Shown here: piece after piece, positions 1 through 8,661 of the stretch
How positions within the stretch are numbered: the first letter of the stretch is position 1
Layout: each line of letters opens with the position of its first letter
IMG/VR virus record: IMGVR_UViG_3300045051_001524
Span: 1 to 43,156 of that record
Reading direction: 5' to 3' (one strand)
DNA: 43,156 bases
Source of the DNA: a virus
Notes under the pieces: generated by a model
What the model saw: only the letters and a program-made list of their open reading frames with translations
The model's database searches: none
Told to the model about the DNA's origin: nothing
Made by a program: the position numbers and the translations under genes

Positions 1-2112
1 ATGGCAGACGCCGACCTACTACTCGAGGAAGTCTCCGCCTACCTTAAGCCGCAGGACGTCGACCACGTCCGTGAGGCGATCGAATTCAGCCGGGCCGCGC
101 ACCAGGGGCAGCTGCGCAAGTCCGGCGACCCGTACGTCACCCACCCCATCGCCGTCGCACGCATCCTGACGCTGTTGCACATCGATGTGCAGGCGATCGT
201 CGCCGCACTGCTGCACGATGTGGTGGAGGACACCGAAATCACCCTCGACCAGCTTGCCGAAAAATTCGGCAAGCCGGTCGCGGAACTGGTCGACGGACTC
301 TCCAAGCTGGACCGTCTCCAGTTCGAAACGCGCGAGGACGCGCAGGCGGAGAACTTCCGCAAGATGCTGATGGCGATGGCGCGCGACGTGCGCGTCATCC
401 TCATCAAGCTGGCGGACCGGCTGCACAACATGCGCACGCTGGAATCCATGTCGCGCGAGAAATGCGAACGCATCGCGCGCGAGACCATGGAGATCTACGC
501 GCCCATCGCCAACCGTCTCGGCCTGAACGACATCTACCACGAGCTTGAGGACCTGAGCTTCAAGCACCTGCACCCGAACCGCTATGCGGTGCTGGCCAAG
601 GCGCTCAAGGTCGCGCGCGGCAACCGCCGCGAAGTGGTCGGCAAGATCCTCGACGCGATCCGCCACCGCCTCGACGAACAGCATATCCACGCCGACGTCT
701 CCGGCCGCGAAAAAGACATCTACAGCATCTACAAGAAGATGCAGAGCAAGTCACTGGCGTTCGCCGAGGTGCTCGACATCTACGGTTTTCGCGTGCTGGT
801 GGACGATGTCCCATCCTGCTACGTGGCGCTGGGTGCCCTCCACGGCCTGTACAAACCCATCCCGGGCAAATTCAAGGACTACATCGCTATCCCCAAGGTG
901 AACGGCTACCAGTCGCTGCACACCACGCTGTTCGGCCCGTTCGGCACCCCCATCGAGATCCAGATCCGGACCCACGAGATGCACCGCATCGCCGATGCGG
1001 GCGTGGCCTCGCACTGGCTGTACAAGAGCGGCTACACCAAGATCAACGACCTGCACAAGAAGACTCACCAGTGGCTGCAGGAGCTGCTGGAAAGCCTCAG
1101 CCAGAGCAGCGATTCCGCCGAATTCCTGGAACATCTCAAGGTCGACCTGTTCCCCGACGAGGTGTACGTGTTCACGCCCAAGGGCAAGATCATGTCGCTG
1201 CCGCGCGGCGCGACCGCCGTGGACTTTGCCTACAACGTGCACACCGACATCGGCAACCGCTGCATTGCAGTCAAGGTCAACCATGAATTGGTGCCGCTGC
1301 GCACCGAGCTGCGCAACGGCGACCGTGTGGAGGTCATCACCGCGCCGCACGCCAAGCCCAACCCGGCATGGCTCACCTACGTCACCACCAGCAAGGCGCG
1401 CAGCCACATCCGCCACTTCCTCAAGACCATGCAGTCCGGCGAATCCGCCCAGCTCGGCGAACGCCTGCTCAACCAGGCGCTGCACACGCTCGGCGTCAAA
1501 CCGCAGGATATGGACGAGGCGCACTGGAACAAGCTGCTGAAAGAGACCGGCGTCAAGACCAGACAGGACATCCTTGCCGACATCGGCCTCGGTCGCCGTC
1601 TCAACATGGTGGTCGCGCGGCAACTGGCCAACCTCGGCGAAACCGTGCCGAGCGAGACGAACCATCACGCCGTCATCACCATCCACGGCACCGAAGGCAT
1701 GGCAGTGCAATTCGCCAAGTGCTGCCGCCCCATCCCCGGCGACCCGATCATCGGCATCATCAAGAGCGGCCAGGGGCTGGTGGTCCACACCCACGACTGC
1801 CCCACCCTGCGGGGCCGCAGCGGCAGCGAGCAATGGCTCGACGTGGCATGGGCCAAAAACATCAACCGCACCTTCGAGATCAGTATCAAACTCATGGTCG
1901 CCAACCAGCGCGGCGTGCTGGCCAAGGTCGCCGCCGCCATCGCCGACGCCGAATCCAACATCAGCAATGTCAATTTCGTCAGCGAGGGCGAATACACCGC
2001 GCTGTACTTCACCCTGGAAGTGAACAACCGCATTCACCTCGCCAACGTCATGCGCAGCCTGCGCAAGATTCCGGAAGTGGTGAGGATCATCCGCGTGAAG
2101 AATACGGGGTAG
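1..2112 (+). CDS. spoT: Bifunctional (p)ppGpp synthetase/hydrolase (RelA/SpoT family)
   Basis: A 703-residue, full-length long RSH enzyme that makes and degrades the stringent-response alarmone (p)ppGpp in the cytoplasm. An N-terminal HD hydrolase domain has an intact HDxxED motif (H72-D73, E76-D77), so hydrolysis should be active. The synthetase domain follows and has the RxKD signature REKD at residues 236-239, typical of bifunctional enzymes rather than RelA, plus the GYQSLHTT stretch. A TGS domain lies at about 385-445, a Cys/His-rich region (FAKCCRPIPGD) at about 570-600 and a C-terminal ACT domain at about 627-700. The ATG is the first base of the window, so its promoter and any upstream partner (often rpoZ) are not visible. 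It is convergent with the aroC operon, across the prophage. Confidence 0.95.
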   Translation: MADADLLLEEVSAYLKPQDVDHVREAIEFSRAAHQGQLRKSGDPYVTHPIAVARILTLLHIDVQAIVAALLHDVVEDTEITLDQLAEKFGKPVAELVDGLSKLDRLQFETREDAQAENFRKMLMAMARDVRVILIKLADRLHNMRTLESMSREKCERIARETMEIYAPIANRLGLNDIYHELEDLSFKHLHPNRYAVLAKALKVARGNRREVVGKILDAIRHRLDEQHIHADVSGREKDIYSIYKKMQSKSLAFAEVLDIYGFRVLVDDVPSCYVALGALHGLYKPIPGKFKDYIAIPKVNGYQSLHTTLFGPFGTPIEIQIRTHEMHRIADAGVASHWLYKSGYTKINDLHKKTHQWLQELLESLSQSSDSAEFLEHLKVDLFPDEVYVFTPKGKIMSLPRGATAVDFAYNVHTDIGNRCIAVKVNHELVPLRTELRNGDRVEVITAPHAKPNPAWLTYVTTSKARSHIRHFLKTMQSGESAQLGERLLNQALHTLGVKPQDMDEAHWNKLLKETGVKTRQDILADIGLGRRLNMVVARQLANLGETVPSETNHHAVITIHGTEGMAVQFAKCCRPIPGDPIIGIIKSGQGLVVHTHDCPTLRGRSGSEQWLDVAWAKNINRTFEISIKLMVANQRGVLAKVAAAIADAESNISNVNFVSEGEYTALYFTLEVNNRIHLANVMRSLRKIPEVVRIIRVKNTG

Positions 2113-2337
2113 CCCAATGCGCTGCTGTAGGGTGGGTTGAGCGCAGCGATACCCGACAAAGACAAAATCAAGGCCGTTCGTGCTGAGCCTGTCGAAGCAT
2201 GAACGACAAAACCAACCGCCGGGGGTTGTCCAGCAGCAAGTTAGCTTTCTTGTCTTGCCAAGAAAGGTGTAACCGAAAGAAGTTTTGTAGGTCGGATTAG
2301 CGCGCAGCGCGTAACCCAACATTAAAACCAAAACCGC
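2113..2337. repeat. Host intergenic short repeats
   Basis: No gene is seen here. Three short elements resemble dispersed intergenic repeats of proteobacteria. At 2127-2155 a stretch contains GGTGGGTTGAGCGCAGCGAT; a similar inverted copy lies beyond the right phage end at about 41367-41400. At 2176-2204 is an imperfect palindrome beginning GTTCGTGCTGAGCC. At 2287-2322 is an element with CGCGCAGCGCGTAACCC. They follow the spoT stop and could act as transcript-end structures. Their family assignment is recognition only. Confidence 0.6.
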
Positions 2338-2545
2338 GGCGTGCGGCCCCGCACGCCAATTACTTTCTTTGTGTGGCCAAAGAAAGTAATCAAAGAAACG
2401 CCACCCCGGTTTGCCGCCGCTTCGCGGTTCCCTGCGTTGCTCGACTGGTCAGGCGGCTGCGGAACTCGCGCTACGCGTTCAGACAGTCCTCGCCGACTTC
2501 CCCTGACCAGCCTGCGCTACTCGGCGGCGCACAGGGGATAAAAAT
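2338..2545. repeat. Host long intergenic repeat, complete copy
   Basis: A roughly 200-bp element. It opens with a GC hairpin (GGCGTGCG at 2338-2345, CGCACGCC at 2350-2357). A 12-bp stem-loop follows (TTACTTTCTTTG at 2360-2371, CAAAGAAAGTAA at 2378-2389), then a conserved body containing GGTTTGCCGCCGCTTCGCGG and ending near CGGCGGCGCACAGGGG. A second, inverted copy begins about 100 bp further on and is the copy the prophage interrupts. A short ORF can be read through it but looks incidental. Confidence 0.75.
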
Positions 2546-2567
2546 CAAAAACCGAACCCCAAAACCA

Positions 2568-2593
2568 GCGAGGCGGGCCAACGCCCGCCTCGC
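2568..2593. terminator. Strong GC stem-loop downstream of spoT
   Basis: GCGAGGCGGGC (2568-2578) pairs perfectly with GCCCGCCTCGC (2583-2593) around a CAAC loop. No good U-run follows on either strand, so intrinsic termination is uncertain. It lies between the two inverted copies of the host repeat. Confidence 0.4.
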
Positions 2594-2640
2594 TCAATTC
2601 AAAATAAATCGTGCGCGCAGCGCACAACAAAACCGCCTTT

Positions 2641-2801
2641 GACTTACGTCCCCTGAGCGCCGCCGAGTAGCGCAGACCAGACAGGTGAAGTCCGACGAAT
2701 ATGTTTGAGCACGTGGCCGCGTAGCGGATCGTGCGAGTTTATGAGGAGGCCTGGCTGGTTGAGCAACGGAGGGAACCGCGCAGCGGCGGCAAACCGGGGT
2801 C
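2641..2801. repeat. Host long intergenic repeat, second inverted copy, interrupted by the prophage
   Basis: Read left to right, this is a diverged inverted copy of the repeat at 2338-2545: it starts CCCCTGAGCGCCGCCGAGTA and reaches GCGGCGGCAAACCGGGGTC at 2801. There it stops at the phage terminus. The missing part (CGCCTTTTCTTTGG, then the long stem-loop) resumes at 41293 beyond the right terminus. This shows where the phage inserted and what the empty site looked like. Confidence 0.85.
2796..2801. repeat. Target-site duplication, left copy
   Basis: GGGGTC lies directly outside the TG that starts the prophage and matches 41287-41292. With TG/CA as termini the duplication is exactly 6 bp; a 5-bp reading does not match on both sides. 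Confidence 0.85.
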
Positions 2802-2892
2802 TGAAGCGGCGCGCGATAAATTAGCGCCGTTTGCGCGATAAATGAAGTAGTGCAGTATTTTTAAACAGCGAAACAAAATTGCGCAATATAAA
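2802..2892 (+). repeat. Left phage terminus with transposase-binding-type repeats
   Basis: The terminus starts TGAAGCGGCGCGCGATAAAT. GCGATAAAT occurs at 2813-2821 and again at 2835-2843, 22 bp (two helical turns) apart. A weaker relative (TTGCGCAATATAAA) lies at 2879-2892. The right end carries GAGATAAAT, inverted, with its outermost copy starting at the same 12th base. By analogy with Mu L1-L3/R1-R3 these are the likely transposase binding sites; binding itself is inference. Confidence 0.75.
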
Positions 2893-2912
2893 AACACCGC
2901 ACCAGGATTCAC

Positions 2913-2996
2913 CTACCAGTTCCTAATAATCAGTTCAGCAGTCTTATCGGACCAACCGGCACCACCTACCGTGTAGGTGATGCCGCCGCTCTCCAT
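2913..2996 (-). pseudogene. Possible tail-fibre remnant (27 codons)
   Basis: A short reading frame beginning MESGGITYTVGGAGW ends 19 bases upstream of the next phage gene's stop and has no convincing ribosome binding site. GITYTVGG resembles VTYTVGD in the tail fibre encoded at 3977-4720, which suggests a leftover fibre C-terminus at the phage end. It could equally be a tiny ORF or chance. Confidence 0.25.
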
Positions 2997-3025
2997 GTTC
3001 AGCCCGGAGAACGCTTGGCGTTTTT

Positions 3026-3652
3026 TTACCAGGTTATCGCTCCCAGCCCCGCCTCGTTGGCGTTCTGAACCTGCGCGGCCAGGGTGGCGTTCTTCTGCAG
3101 GGCGGTCTCGATCGCCGCCTTTCCGTCCAGACCAGCCCGCTGGATTTGAGCGGCAGTATGCGGGCGGAATGCCCAAGCGCCAGCGTAATCCTTGCACCAG
3201 AAGCGGGTTGTCCAGTCTGCCGGAAGGCCGGGAACCAGGCTGGAAAGCACCGAGGCAGCCAGGTTGGCCTGGTCCTTATCCAGCGCCGGGTAGATGTGTT
3301 CCGTTCCCAGCGCCGAACTGGCGAAGCCGGCATAAATCTGGTTGGCACAGGCCGCGCTCAACTCGGCGAGCTTGTCCGCCTTCAGCTCGTCCAACGTCTT
3401 GACTCGGACCGTCGGCGCAGCGGCCGACCAGCGCGCGACGTATTTCTGGAACAGCGCGTCGAACTGCGCCTGGCCGATGGAGACGTTGCCACGGCGCGGC
3501 ACCAGGTTCTGGTCGTATTCGACGTGCCCGGCGCCGCTCAAAGTGTTGAACTGCACCGCGTGTATTTTCGGATCGAGGTCGGACAGATCCGCCGCCCTGA
3601 ACACTCCGTTCACCCCAACTACGCCGTCTGCCTGAATGATCGTGATCTGCAT
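3026..3652 (-). CDS. DUF4376-type tail fibre assembly-like protein
   Basis: 208 residues. The N-terminal half is beta-rich and fibre-associated. The C-terminal part (about 90-208; AELSAACANQIYAGF, Trp-rich FWCKDYAGAWAF) has the layout of the DUF4376 domain found in phage tail-fibre or fibre-assembly proteins. It is the last full gene before the left terminus, in the position where Mu-like phages carry fibre and fibre-assembly genes. The domain name rests on recognition of the Trp/Tyr pattern, so fibre subunit versus chaperone is open. Confidence 0.6.
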   Translation of the reverse strand: MQITIIQADGVVGVNGVFRAADLSDLDPKIHAVQFNTLSGAGHVEYDQNLVPRRGNVSIGQAQFDALFQKYVARWSAAAPTVRVKTLDELKADKLAELSAACANQIYAGFASSALGTEHIYPALDKDQANLAASVLSSLVPGLPADWTTRFWCKDYAGAWAFRPHTAAQIQRAGLDGKAAIETALQKNATLAAQVQNANEAGLGAITW

Positions 3653-3655
3653 TTC

Positions 3656-3973
3656 CTAGCCCTCCTGTTTACCCGTTATAAGCAATGCCTGCTGGTTGCT
3701 CGCGGCCACCTGCATCAGCGCCCCGGCGATCTGCTGGCCGGTAGTCACGTTCTCATTGCGCAGGCTCTCCACCGCGGCGGCGGCCTGGCGCGTTTCCTTG
3801 CTGGTCTCGATCAGCAGCGTCGGTAGCCACTTCACCGCGCAGTCCTCGAGGTCAAGGTCGGATCCGCTCTGCGGATGCTTGCCCAGCACATGAGTGTGCC
3901 AAGCGCACTCGCGCCCGATGCAGGGCTTTTTGAGCAGAGGGCAGATCGGCTTGTCTGATTTAGCTCCAAACAT
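3656..3973 (-). CDS. Cys-rich phage protein of unknown function
   Basis: 105 residues. The N-terminus carries a Cys/His cluster (CPLLKKPCIGRECAWH, about residues 11-26) that could bind a metal; the rest is predicted helical and Ala/Gln-rich. It sits between the fibre gene (3 bp upstream) and the DUF4376 gene (3 bp downstream), so it is almost certainly co-translated with tail fibre genes. I do not recognise a function; a fibre accessory role is inferred from position only. Confidence 0.55.
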   Translation of the reverse strand: MFGAKSDKPICPLLKKPCIGRECAWHTHVLGKHPQSGSDLDLEDCAVKWLPTLLIETSKETRQAAAAVESLRNENVTTGQQIAGALMQVAASNQQALLITGKQEG

Positions 3974-3976
3974 GGC

Positions 3977-4720
3977 TTAATCCTTCGTGGCGATGATGAC
4001 GTCGTAATACTTCAGATCCATCGACGGCATGGTGTGGCTGTGCGAACCGCCTCCGCCAGTTCCTCCAGTCACATACCCCCCCCCGCCACTTTGATGGACG
4101 GACGGCGCGCCAGTCGCAGAATTATTAACCTTATTCAGTCCTATCATTCCGTGCGTGTGGCTCGGAATATGAGCCTCGGTCAGCGTGAATGCGCCAGAAC
4201 TCCTCGACGCCGCGAAAACGGTAGTGAAGGCATCCGTACCGCCGCTGCCCACCGCGCCGGTGACGATGCGCAGCGCGCTGTTGTTCAGCGCGGAGGTGAG
4301 GTCTTTAGTCCATCCGGTGGGTGCAGCGGTTTGCTGAAACGCCATACGCGTACCGGATGGCATCCCACCCCCTTCCTGCTGCCAACTAGGCACCATGCCT
4401 GGTCCGTTGGATTTCAGCACGTAACCATTGGCGCCGGCGCTTAGCTTGGAGAGCACCCCGGCTGCCGATGCATAAAGGATGTCACCAACCGTGTAGGTCA
4501 CCTGCCCGGTGCCGCCCTGGTTGGCGGGCTGAGTCGGCAATTGCCCGACAGGTATCTTGCCGCCGGCATCAAGCGACGGGATTCCGTTCGCCGCGCCGCG
4601 CGAATCCTTCATGGCGTTGACGTTGTCCGCCATTTTCTTGATTTCCGGACGTGCCAGGTCGGGCGAGTCCAGATCATTGTCCATATTGGTGGTATCAACC
4701 GCATCTACTGGCCATGCCAT
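3977..4720 (-). CDS. Short tail fibre / collar-like protein
   Basis: 247 residues. The start has AGGAGACGAGC before ATG. The N-terminal 50 residues are acidic and helical, followed by a Gly-rich repeat section (NQGGTGQVTYTVGDILYAS) and a C-terminal half with GTRMAFQQTAAPTGWTKDL and a His/Gly-rich tip (HIPSHTHGM, GSHSHTMPSMDLKYYDVI). This is the pattern of phage tail-collar and fibre-tip proteins. It probably attaches to the J-like tip encoded just upstream and contributes to receptor binding. It is short for a fibre, which is common in B3-type siphophages. Confidence 0.75.
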   Translation of the reverse strand: MAWPVDAVDTTNMDNDLDSPDLARPEIKKMADNVNAMKDSRGAANGIPSLDAGGKIPVGQLPTQPANQGGTGQVTYTVGDILYASAAGVLSKLSAGANGYVLKSNGPGMVPSWQQEGGGMPSGTRMAFQQTAAPTGWTKDLTSALNNSALRIVTGAVGSGGTDAFTTVFAASRSSGAFTLTEAHIPSHTHGMIGLNKVNNSATGAPSVHQSGGGGYVTGGTGGGGSHSHTMPSMDLKYYDVIIATKD

Positions 4721-4729
4721 GCTCGTCTC

Positions 4730-7700
4730 CTATGCCCCTCGAATTAAGGCGTCTATCGTTGCGTCCGCCAGCACGTTGCTGGCGTTGTATATCTTGATGC
4801 GCGGCCCAACGGACGAGTCCTTATCCACCAGCTCCCAGCTCCAGCCCGCGCCGACATTCTGCAACGCGATCTGCACCTGGGTGACCAGCGAATAGCTCTT
4901 CACGATAGGCAGTCGGATGTCACCCACAGCGATCCGGTAGGCACCAGTCAGGGCGCTAGTGGCGCAGTCATTGATCTCCTCGCTGACCGCAGCGGCCGAG
5001 AGCTTGATGTCCAGGGCGAGCACCTGCGCCAGCGTGCCGGCGACCGTGATGCGAACCTTGATGTAGCGCGCGGTGACCCGCGCTCCCGGAGCACCCCAAG
5101 CGCTCCAGGTCACGCCATCGACGCTGTGGCATTCCTCCAGCGTCATCGTTCCGTTTACGATGGCGCTAACCAGCGGGGTGAACGGTACCGGTGCACCGAG
5201 GTCGATCACCGAGTGCTCGTAGCGGATCGGGCTGAGCGTGGTGCCCAGCCAGCGCCCCCAGCCCGTCCAAGTGGTGCGATCCGCCCAAGTCTCAATCTCG
5301 TTCGCAGAAAGGACATTCTCTTCCGGGTCGATGTGGCAGTCGGTAAGCGTTCCAGACCACCCCTGCAGGTGCGGCAGCGCGCTGATCAGCACGCCCGCGA
5401 GGCGCGGATCACCCAGATCAGCCGTGATGTAAGTCGCGTTCGACGACTCGATGCCGTCGTCGTCGAACGCCTTGATCGCGAATGTGTATGTGCCGGCGGC
5501 AAGCTGGTTGGTCTCGAACGGGCTGGCGGTGATCAGGCCCTTGGCCATGTCCGTCATGTTCTCCCACAGGTGCCCGGTGCCGAGCTTGTAACGAATCCTG
5601 ACGCCGGCGAGATCGGGCGGTGGGTTGGTGATCGACCAGGTGAATTCGCGCGTACCGTCCGGCTGACGGCCGACGAGGAACACGGTCACATTCGGCGGCG
5701 GCTGCTTGTACGGATCTCCGATGTATACCACCCATTCTCCGATCGAAACCCCGACTGCTGCCACACGCAGCATGACTGTACCGCGTACTGCTGGGAAGGA
5801 GATCTGCGCGCCGCGCGGCTCCCCGACACTCGCCCATGACTGCCCTCCATCGAACGACCGCTCCACTAGATAATAATCCGCGCCTGCGCCCGCCTGCCAT
5901 GAAGCAATCAGCAGCGGGTTGCCGCGGTTTCCGCCCAGCGTCACGTTGAGGCCGGACACTTCCGGTTTGGTGATGACCGACGGCAGGTTCCACTGCACGC
6001 TGACGGGCGGGGTGGTACCGGTGTCGGCCGTGTGCACCGCGTCGTCCTCGTTCACCGCGCTGATCTCCACCTTCTCCATGCCGCGCGGGCGGATTCCAGT
6101 GACGCGCGCCTTCTGGTAGAACAGTGTGCCGGCGCCGAAGGCGTAGAAGGTCTTTTCCATCGCGGTGCCGGTGTACGGAGTGAAATCCGGCGGCGCGTCG
6201 ATCACCGCATGGTATTCGTCCGCGCCCACGGTGGCCGCGTAGGGTCCGGAGAAGCTGCCGTCCGTCTTGCGCAGACCGATATAGTGCGTCTCGCCCGGGG
6301 TGAACACTAGCGGCTCCGAGGTTTTCAGCGTCAGCGTGCCGGCATCCCAGCCGAGCAACTCGCCGCTCTGACCCCACTGCGGGCGGTCGTGCGCGATGGC
6401 GATCAGGTCGCCGAAGGTCGGGATGAAGCCCTCCATCTCGGTGGTAAAGGTGATCAGCTTGCGGCGGTAACGATTGGCCGCAGCATGGTACATCCCCTCG
6501 CGCCACGCCCGCGCGCGGCTGGTACAGCCGAACAATTTGACCTTAGCCCGTTTGTCTCGTGAACTCCCCGGAAGCTGTGCCAGCACGGTATCAGGCTTCC
6601 ATTTATCACCGTTGAAATACTCAACCTCGACCGAATCCGCCGTCGCATCTGTCGGAGTGAGGTAATCCACTTTCAGGCTACCGCGCACGATATTTCGAGT
6701 ATTGAACAGCGCCGCTGGCAACGTCACCGATCCGTCGCGCACTACGCGCACGATGCCGCTCTGCATATAGGGCTTTGCGCGGCCGCACCCTGCAGCGGAA
6801 CTGACCGCGTCCCACCAGCCCATGCGCTGGTCGACCACGGCGTCGAAGGTATCTCCGCGAGCGGCATGCACCTGATCGAGCGCATACATACCGGCGAGAT
6901 CAATTCGGCTGTCCGCCATCCCGGCTCCGTAGCTCGCCCTGGCCATATCGGCGATGGCCCATGCAATGGAGCGTGTGGGTACGGCGGAGATGGACCATCC
7001 ATTTACCGGGTCCCAGATGCGCAGCTTTCGCGTAGCGATCAAATTGACGCGGCGGCTCGCCGATTGCGACAGGGCGTTAGACGCCTTCATGCGCATGGCC
7101 AGCATAGTGACCTCGCCGTATTGCTGCGTTCCTGGCAGGTAGGAGCGCAGCGCGCTCCATACCAGATCATGCCCAGCCTGGTTGGAGTTGGACTTAATAT
7201 CTGTGCGCGTGACCTTGACCTCATAACGTCCCGGCGTGACCGTGTATCGGTAGCTCTTGCGCGGCGGCGTCTGCGTCGCGCCGGTGATAGTCTCTGTGCC
7301 AAGCACCGCCCAGGTACCTGGCGCGATGGGCGCGCCGAGGTCATCGATGCGCCGCGCCTCGACCTTGAAGGTGACGGACATCTGGTTCAGCCCGCCGGCA
7401 TCGTTGGCGTAGAACAGCCCCTTGGGGCACACCACGTCCACCGCGAGATGGTGCGCGAGTGTGCCTGGCGGTGCGGCGACGAAGGGGCCGGATACGGTTC
7501 CAGTCAGCAACTCCTGTCCGCTCACCTCTGCGGCGGTAAGCACATTGGTCGGGAACATCGTGATAAATCCACCCGGAGGCACCACCTCATAGGTGATCTC
7601 CGGAAAACTGGCGATCGGCGTGTCCTCGATACGGATCTGCTCGATGTCGATCTCGCCCTGGCTGACACAAAACAACTGATAGAGGTACTGGTCTCCGCCG

Positions 7701-8263
7701 GCGAATTCGGTGTACGGTTCAGCGGCGAAATCCGGGTAGATGAGATGGCGTCCGTACAGAACCGGAATGGGCTGACTAATCCGCGCCGAATTACCCTGTG
7801 CGCCAATTGAGTAGGTCGGCGATGGCGCCGCCTGTGCGACGGATTGATATGGCGCCGGTGGCTTGGGAGGCGGAATCAGAGCGTTGACGATCATTGAGCC
7901 GGCCATCTGCACTCCCGCGGTATAGGCTGCTACAGTTCCGGCAGTCGCGCCTGCTCCGGCCAATTGCGCGCCAAGCACCGGCGCGTAGATCATCACGATT
8001 ACCATCAATACAACCTTGAGTACATTGCTCGCGCCGCCGCCACCACCTTGCGGCAACACCACAAAAGCAACCATGTCCCCGTGCTTTACCGGGACGTGCC
8101 ACTCGGTGCGTAATACCGGCTGACCGTTAATTATGCAGATGTATGGCTGCTGAGTGACAGGTGCCAGATCGAGGATAGATAGCGGCTCAACTACCTCGCG
8201 CAGCTCACGGTTAAGCGAAGGGTTGAACGGGTTATGCAGGTAAACAACGCGCGCCAGCATCAT
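4730..8263 (-). CDS. Tail tip / host specificity protein (lambda J-like)
   Basis: 1177 residues. The N-terminus (IINGQPV, then a Gly-rich turn and the hydrophobic NVLKVVLMVIVMIYAPVL segment at about 83-100) followed by the PIPVLYGRHLIYP region is characteristic of lambda gpJ-type central tail proteins. Fibronectin-III-like and beta-sandwich repeats follow (for example about 760-960), then a discoidin-like C-terminus (WTGWGRWLGTTLSP). It starts with ATG preceded by AGGGGAGC and overlaps the NlpC/P60 gene stop. Gene order K-J with fibre downstream matches siphophage tail tips. It would form the tail spike that recognises the host and aids DNA entry. Confidence 0.88.
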   Translation of the reverse strand: MMLARVVYLHNPFNPSLNRELREVVEPLSILDLAPVTQQPYICIINGQPVLRTEWHVPVKHGDMVAFVVLPQGGGGGASNVLKVVLMVIVMIYAPVLGAQLAGAGATAGTVAAYTAGVQMAGSMIVNALIPPPKPPAPYQSVAQAAPSPTYSIGAQGNSARISQPIPVLYGRHLIYPDFAAEPYTEFAGGDQYLYQLFCVSQGEIDIEQIRIEDTPIASFPEITYEVVPPGGFITMFPTNVLTAAEVSGQELLTGTVSGPFVAAPPGTLAHHLAVDVVCPKGLFYANDAGGLNQMSVTFKVEARRIDDLGAPIAPGTWAVLGTETITGATQTPPRKSYRYTVTPGRYEVKVTRTDIKSNSNQAGHDLVWSALRSYLPGTQQYGEVTMLAMRMKASNALSQSASRRVNLIATRKLRIWDPVNGWSISAVPTRSIAWAIADMARASYGAGMADSRIDLAGMYALDQVHAARGDTFDAVVDQRMGWWDAVSSAAGCGRAKPYMQSGIVRVVRDGSVTLPAALFNTRNIVRGSLKVDYLTPTDATADSVEVEYFNGDKWKPDTVLAQLPGSSRDKRAKVKLFGCTSRARAWREGMYHAAANRYRRKLITFTTEMEGFIPTFGDLIAIAHDRPQWGQSGELLGWDAGTLTLKTSEPLVFTPGETHYIGLRKTDGSFSGPYAATVGADEYHAVIDAPPDFTPYTGTAMEKTFYAFGAGTLFYQKARVTGIRPRGMEKVEISAVNEDDAVHTADTGTTPPVSVQWNLPSVITKPEVSGLNVTLGGNRGNPLLIASWQAGAGADYYLVERSFDGGQSWASVGEPRGAQISFPAVRGTVMLRVAAVGVSIGEWVVYIGDPYKQPPPNVTVFLVGRQPDGTREFTWSITNPPPDLAGVRIRYKLGTGHLWENMTDMAKGLITASPFETNQLAAGTYTFAIKAFDDDGIESSNATYITADLGDPRLAGVLISALPHLQGWSGTLTDCHIDPEENVLSANEIETWADRTTWTGWGRWLGTTLSPIRYEHSVIDLGAPVPFTPLVSAIVNGTMTLEECHSVDGVTWSAWGAPGARVTARYIKVRITVAGTLAQVLALDIKLSAAAVSEEINDCATSALTGAYRIAVGDIRLPIVKSYSLVTQVQIALQNVGAGWSWELVDKDSSVGPRIKIYNASNVLADATIDALIRGA

Positions 8264-8661
8264 GCTCCCCTGCGGTAAATGTCGATGCGTCCCCAGCCGA
8301 AGTGCCGAAGCGCGGAAAGCGAATTAAAAACCACACCAGGGCCTCGAATGCAATGCAGCACGCCGCCGCCATCGACTTCCACCCACAAGCCGACGTGCGA
8401 TGGATACTTTGCGTGCGCCATCAGCACGCAGTCTCCCTCGATGGGACGCTCGACTTGCATCCAGCTGGCGCGCTCGTCGTGGCTGCCGAATGCGCGTGCG
8501 ACGTCGCGTATGCTGTCTGCATCAACTTTGATCGGAGGTAGCTCGCGCCCGAATCGTTCGCGCTGCACATGGCGCACGAAGCCCCAGCAATCGAATTCAT
8601 CCGGTCCTGTGGCACCGTTTACCCAGGGGATGCCGATGTAGCGCTCCGCCCAGTGGGTCAT
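8260..8661 (-). CDS. NlpC/P60 tail assembly peptidase (lambda K-like)
   Basis: 133 residues. The compact NlpC/P60 cysteine-peptidase fold is indicated by FDCWGFV (Cys25), SHVGLWV (His89) and a third polar site near His103, the expected C-H-H triad order. Tail-associated members are thought to cleave peptidoglycan or help tip maturation. It overlaps the J-like gene by 4 bp and the upstream DUF1833 gene by 4 bp, implying translational coupling. Confidence 0.85.
   Translation of the reverse strand: MTHWAERYIGIPWVNGATGPDEFDCWGFVRHVQRERFGRELPPIKVDADSIRDVARAFGSHDERASWMQVERPIEGDCVLMAHAKYPSHVGLWVEVDGGGVLHCIRGPGVVFNSLSALRHFGWGRIDIYRRGA

Noticed and set aside
751-2331. A 526-codon open frame on the - strand opposite spoT
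   Set aside because: Antisense shadow of a well-conserved GC-rich gene; no recognisable domain and a His/Val/Gly/Asp-rich composition typical of such frames. Similar long shadows opposite the J-like, tape measure, capsid and transposase genes were left out for the same reason.
2338-2801. Clustered repeats near the left end as a CRISPR array
   Set aside because: Units are long, inverted relative to each other, few, and lack regular spacers; they are dispersed host intergenic repeats.
3000-3040. Frameshift at the A-run after the DUF4376 gene (GGTAAAAAAACG) joining it to the downstream fragment
   Set aside because: The A-run lies after the zero-frame TAA, so slippage there could not bypass the stop.
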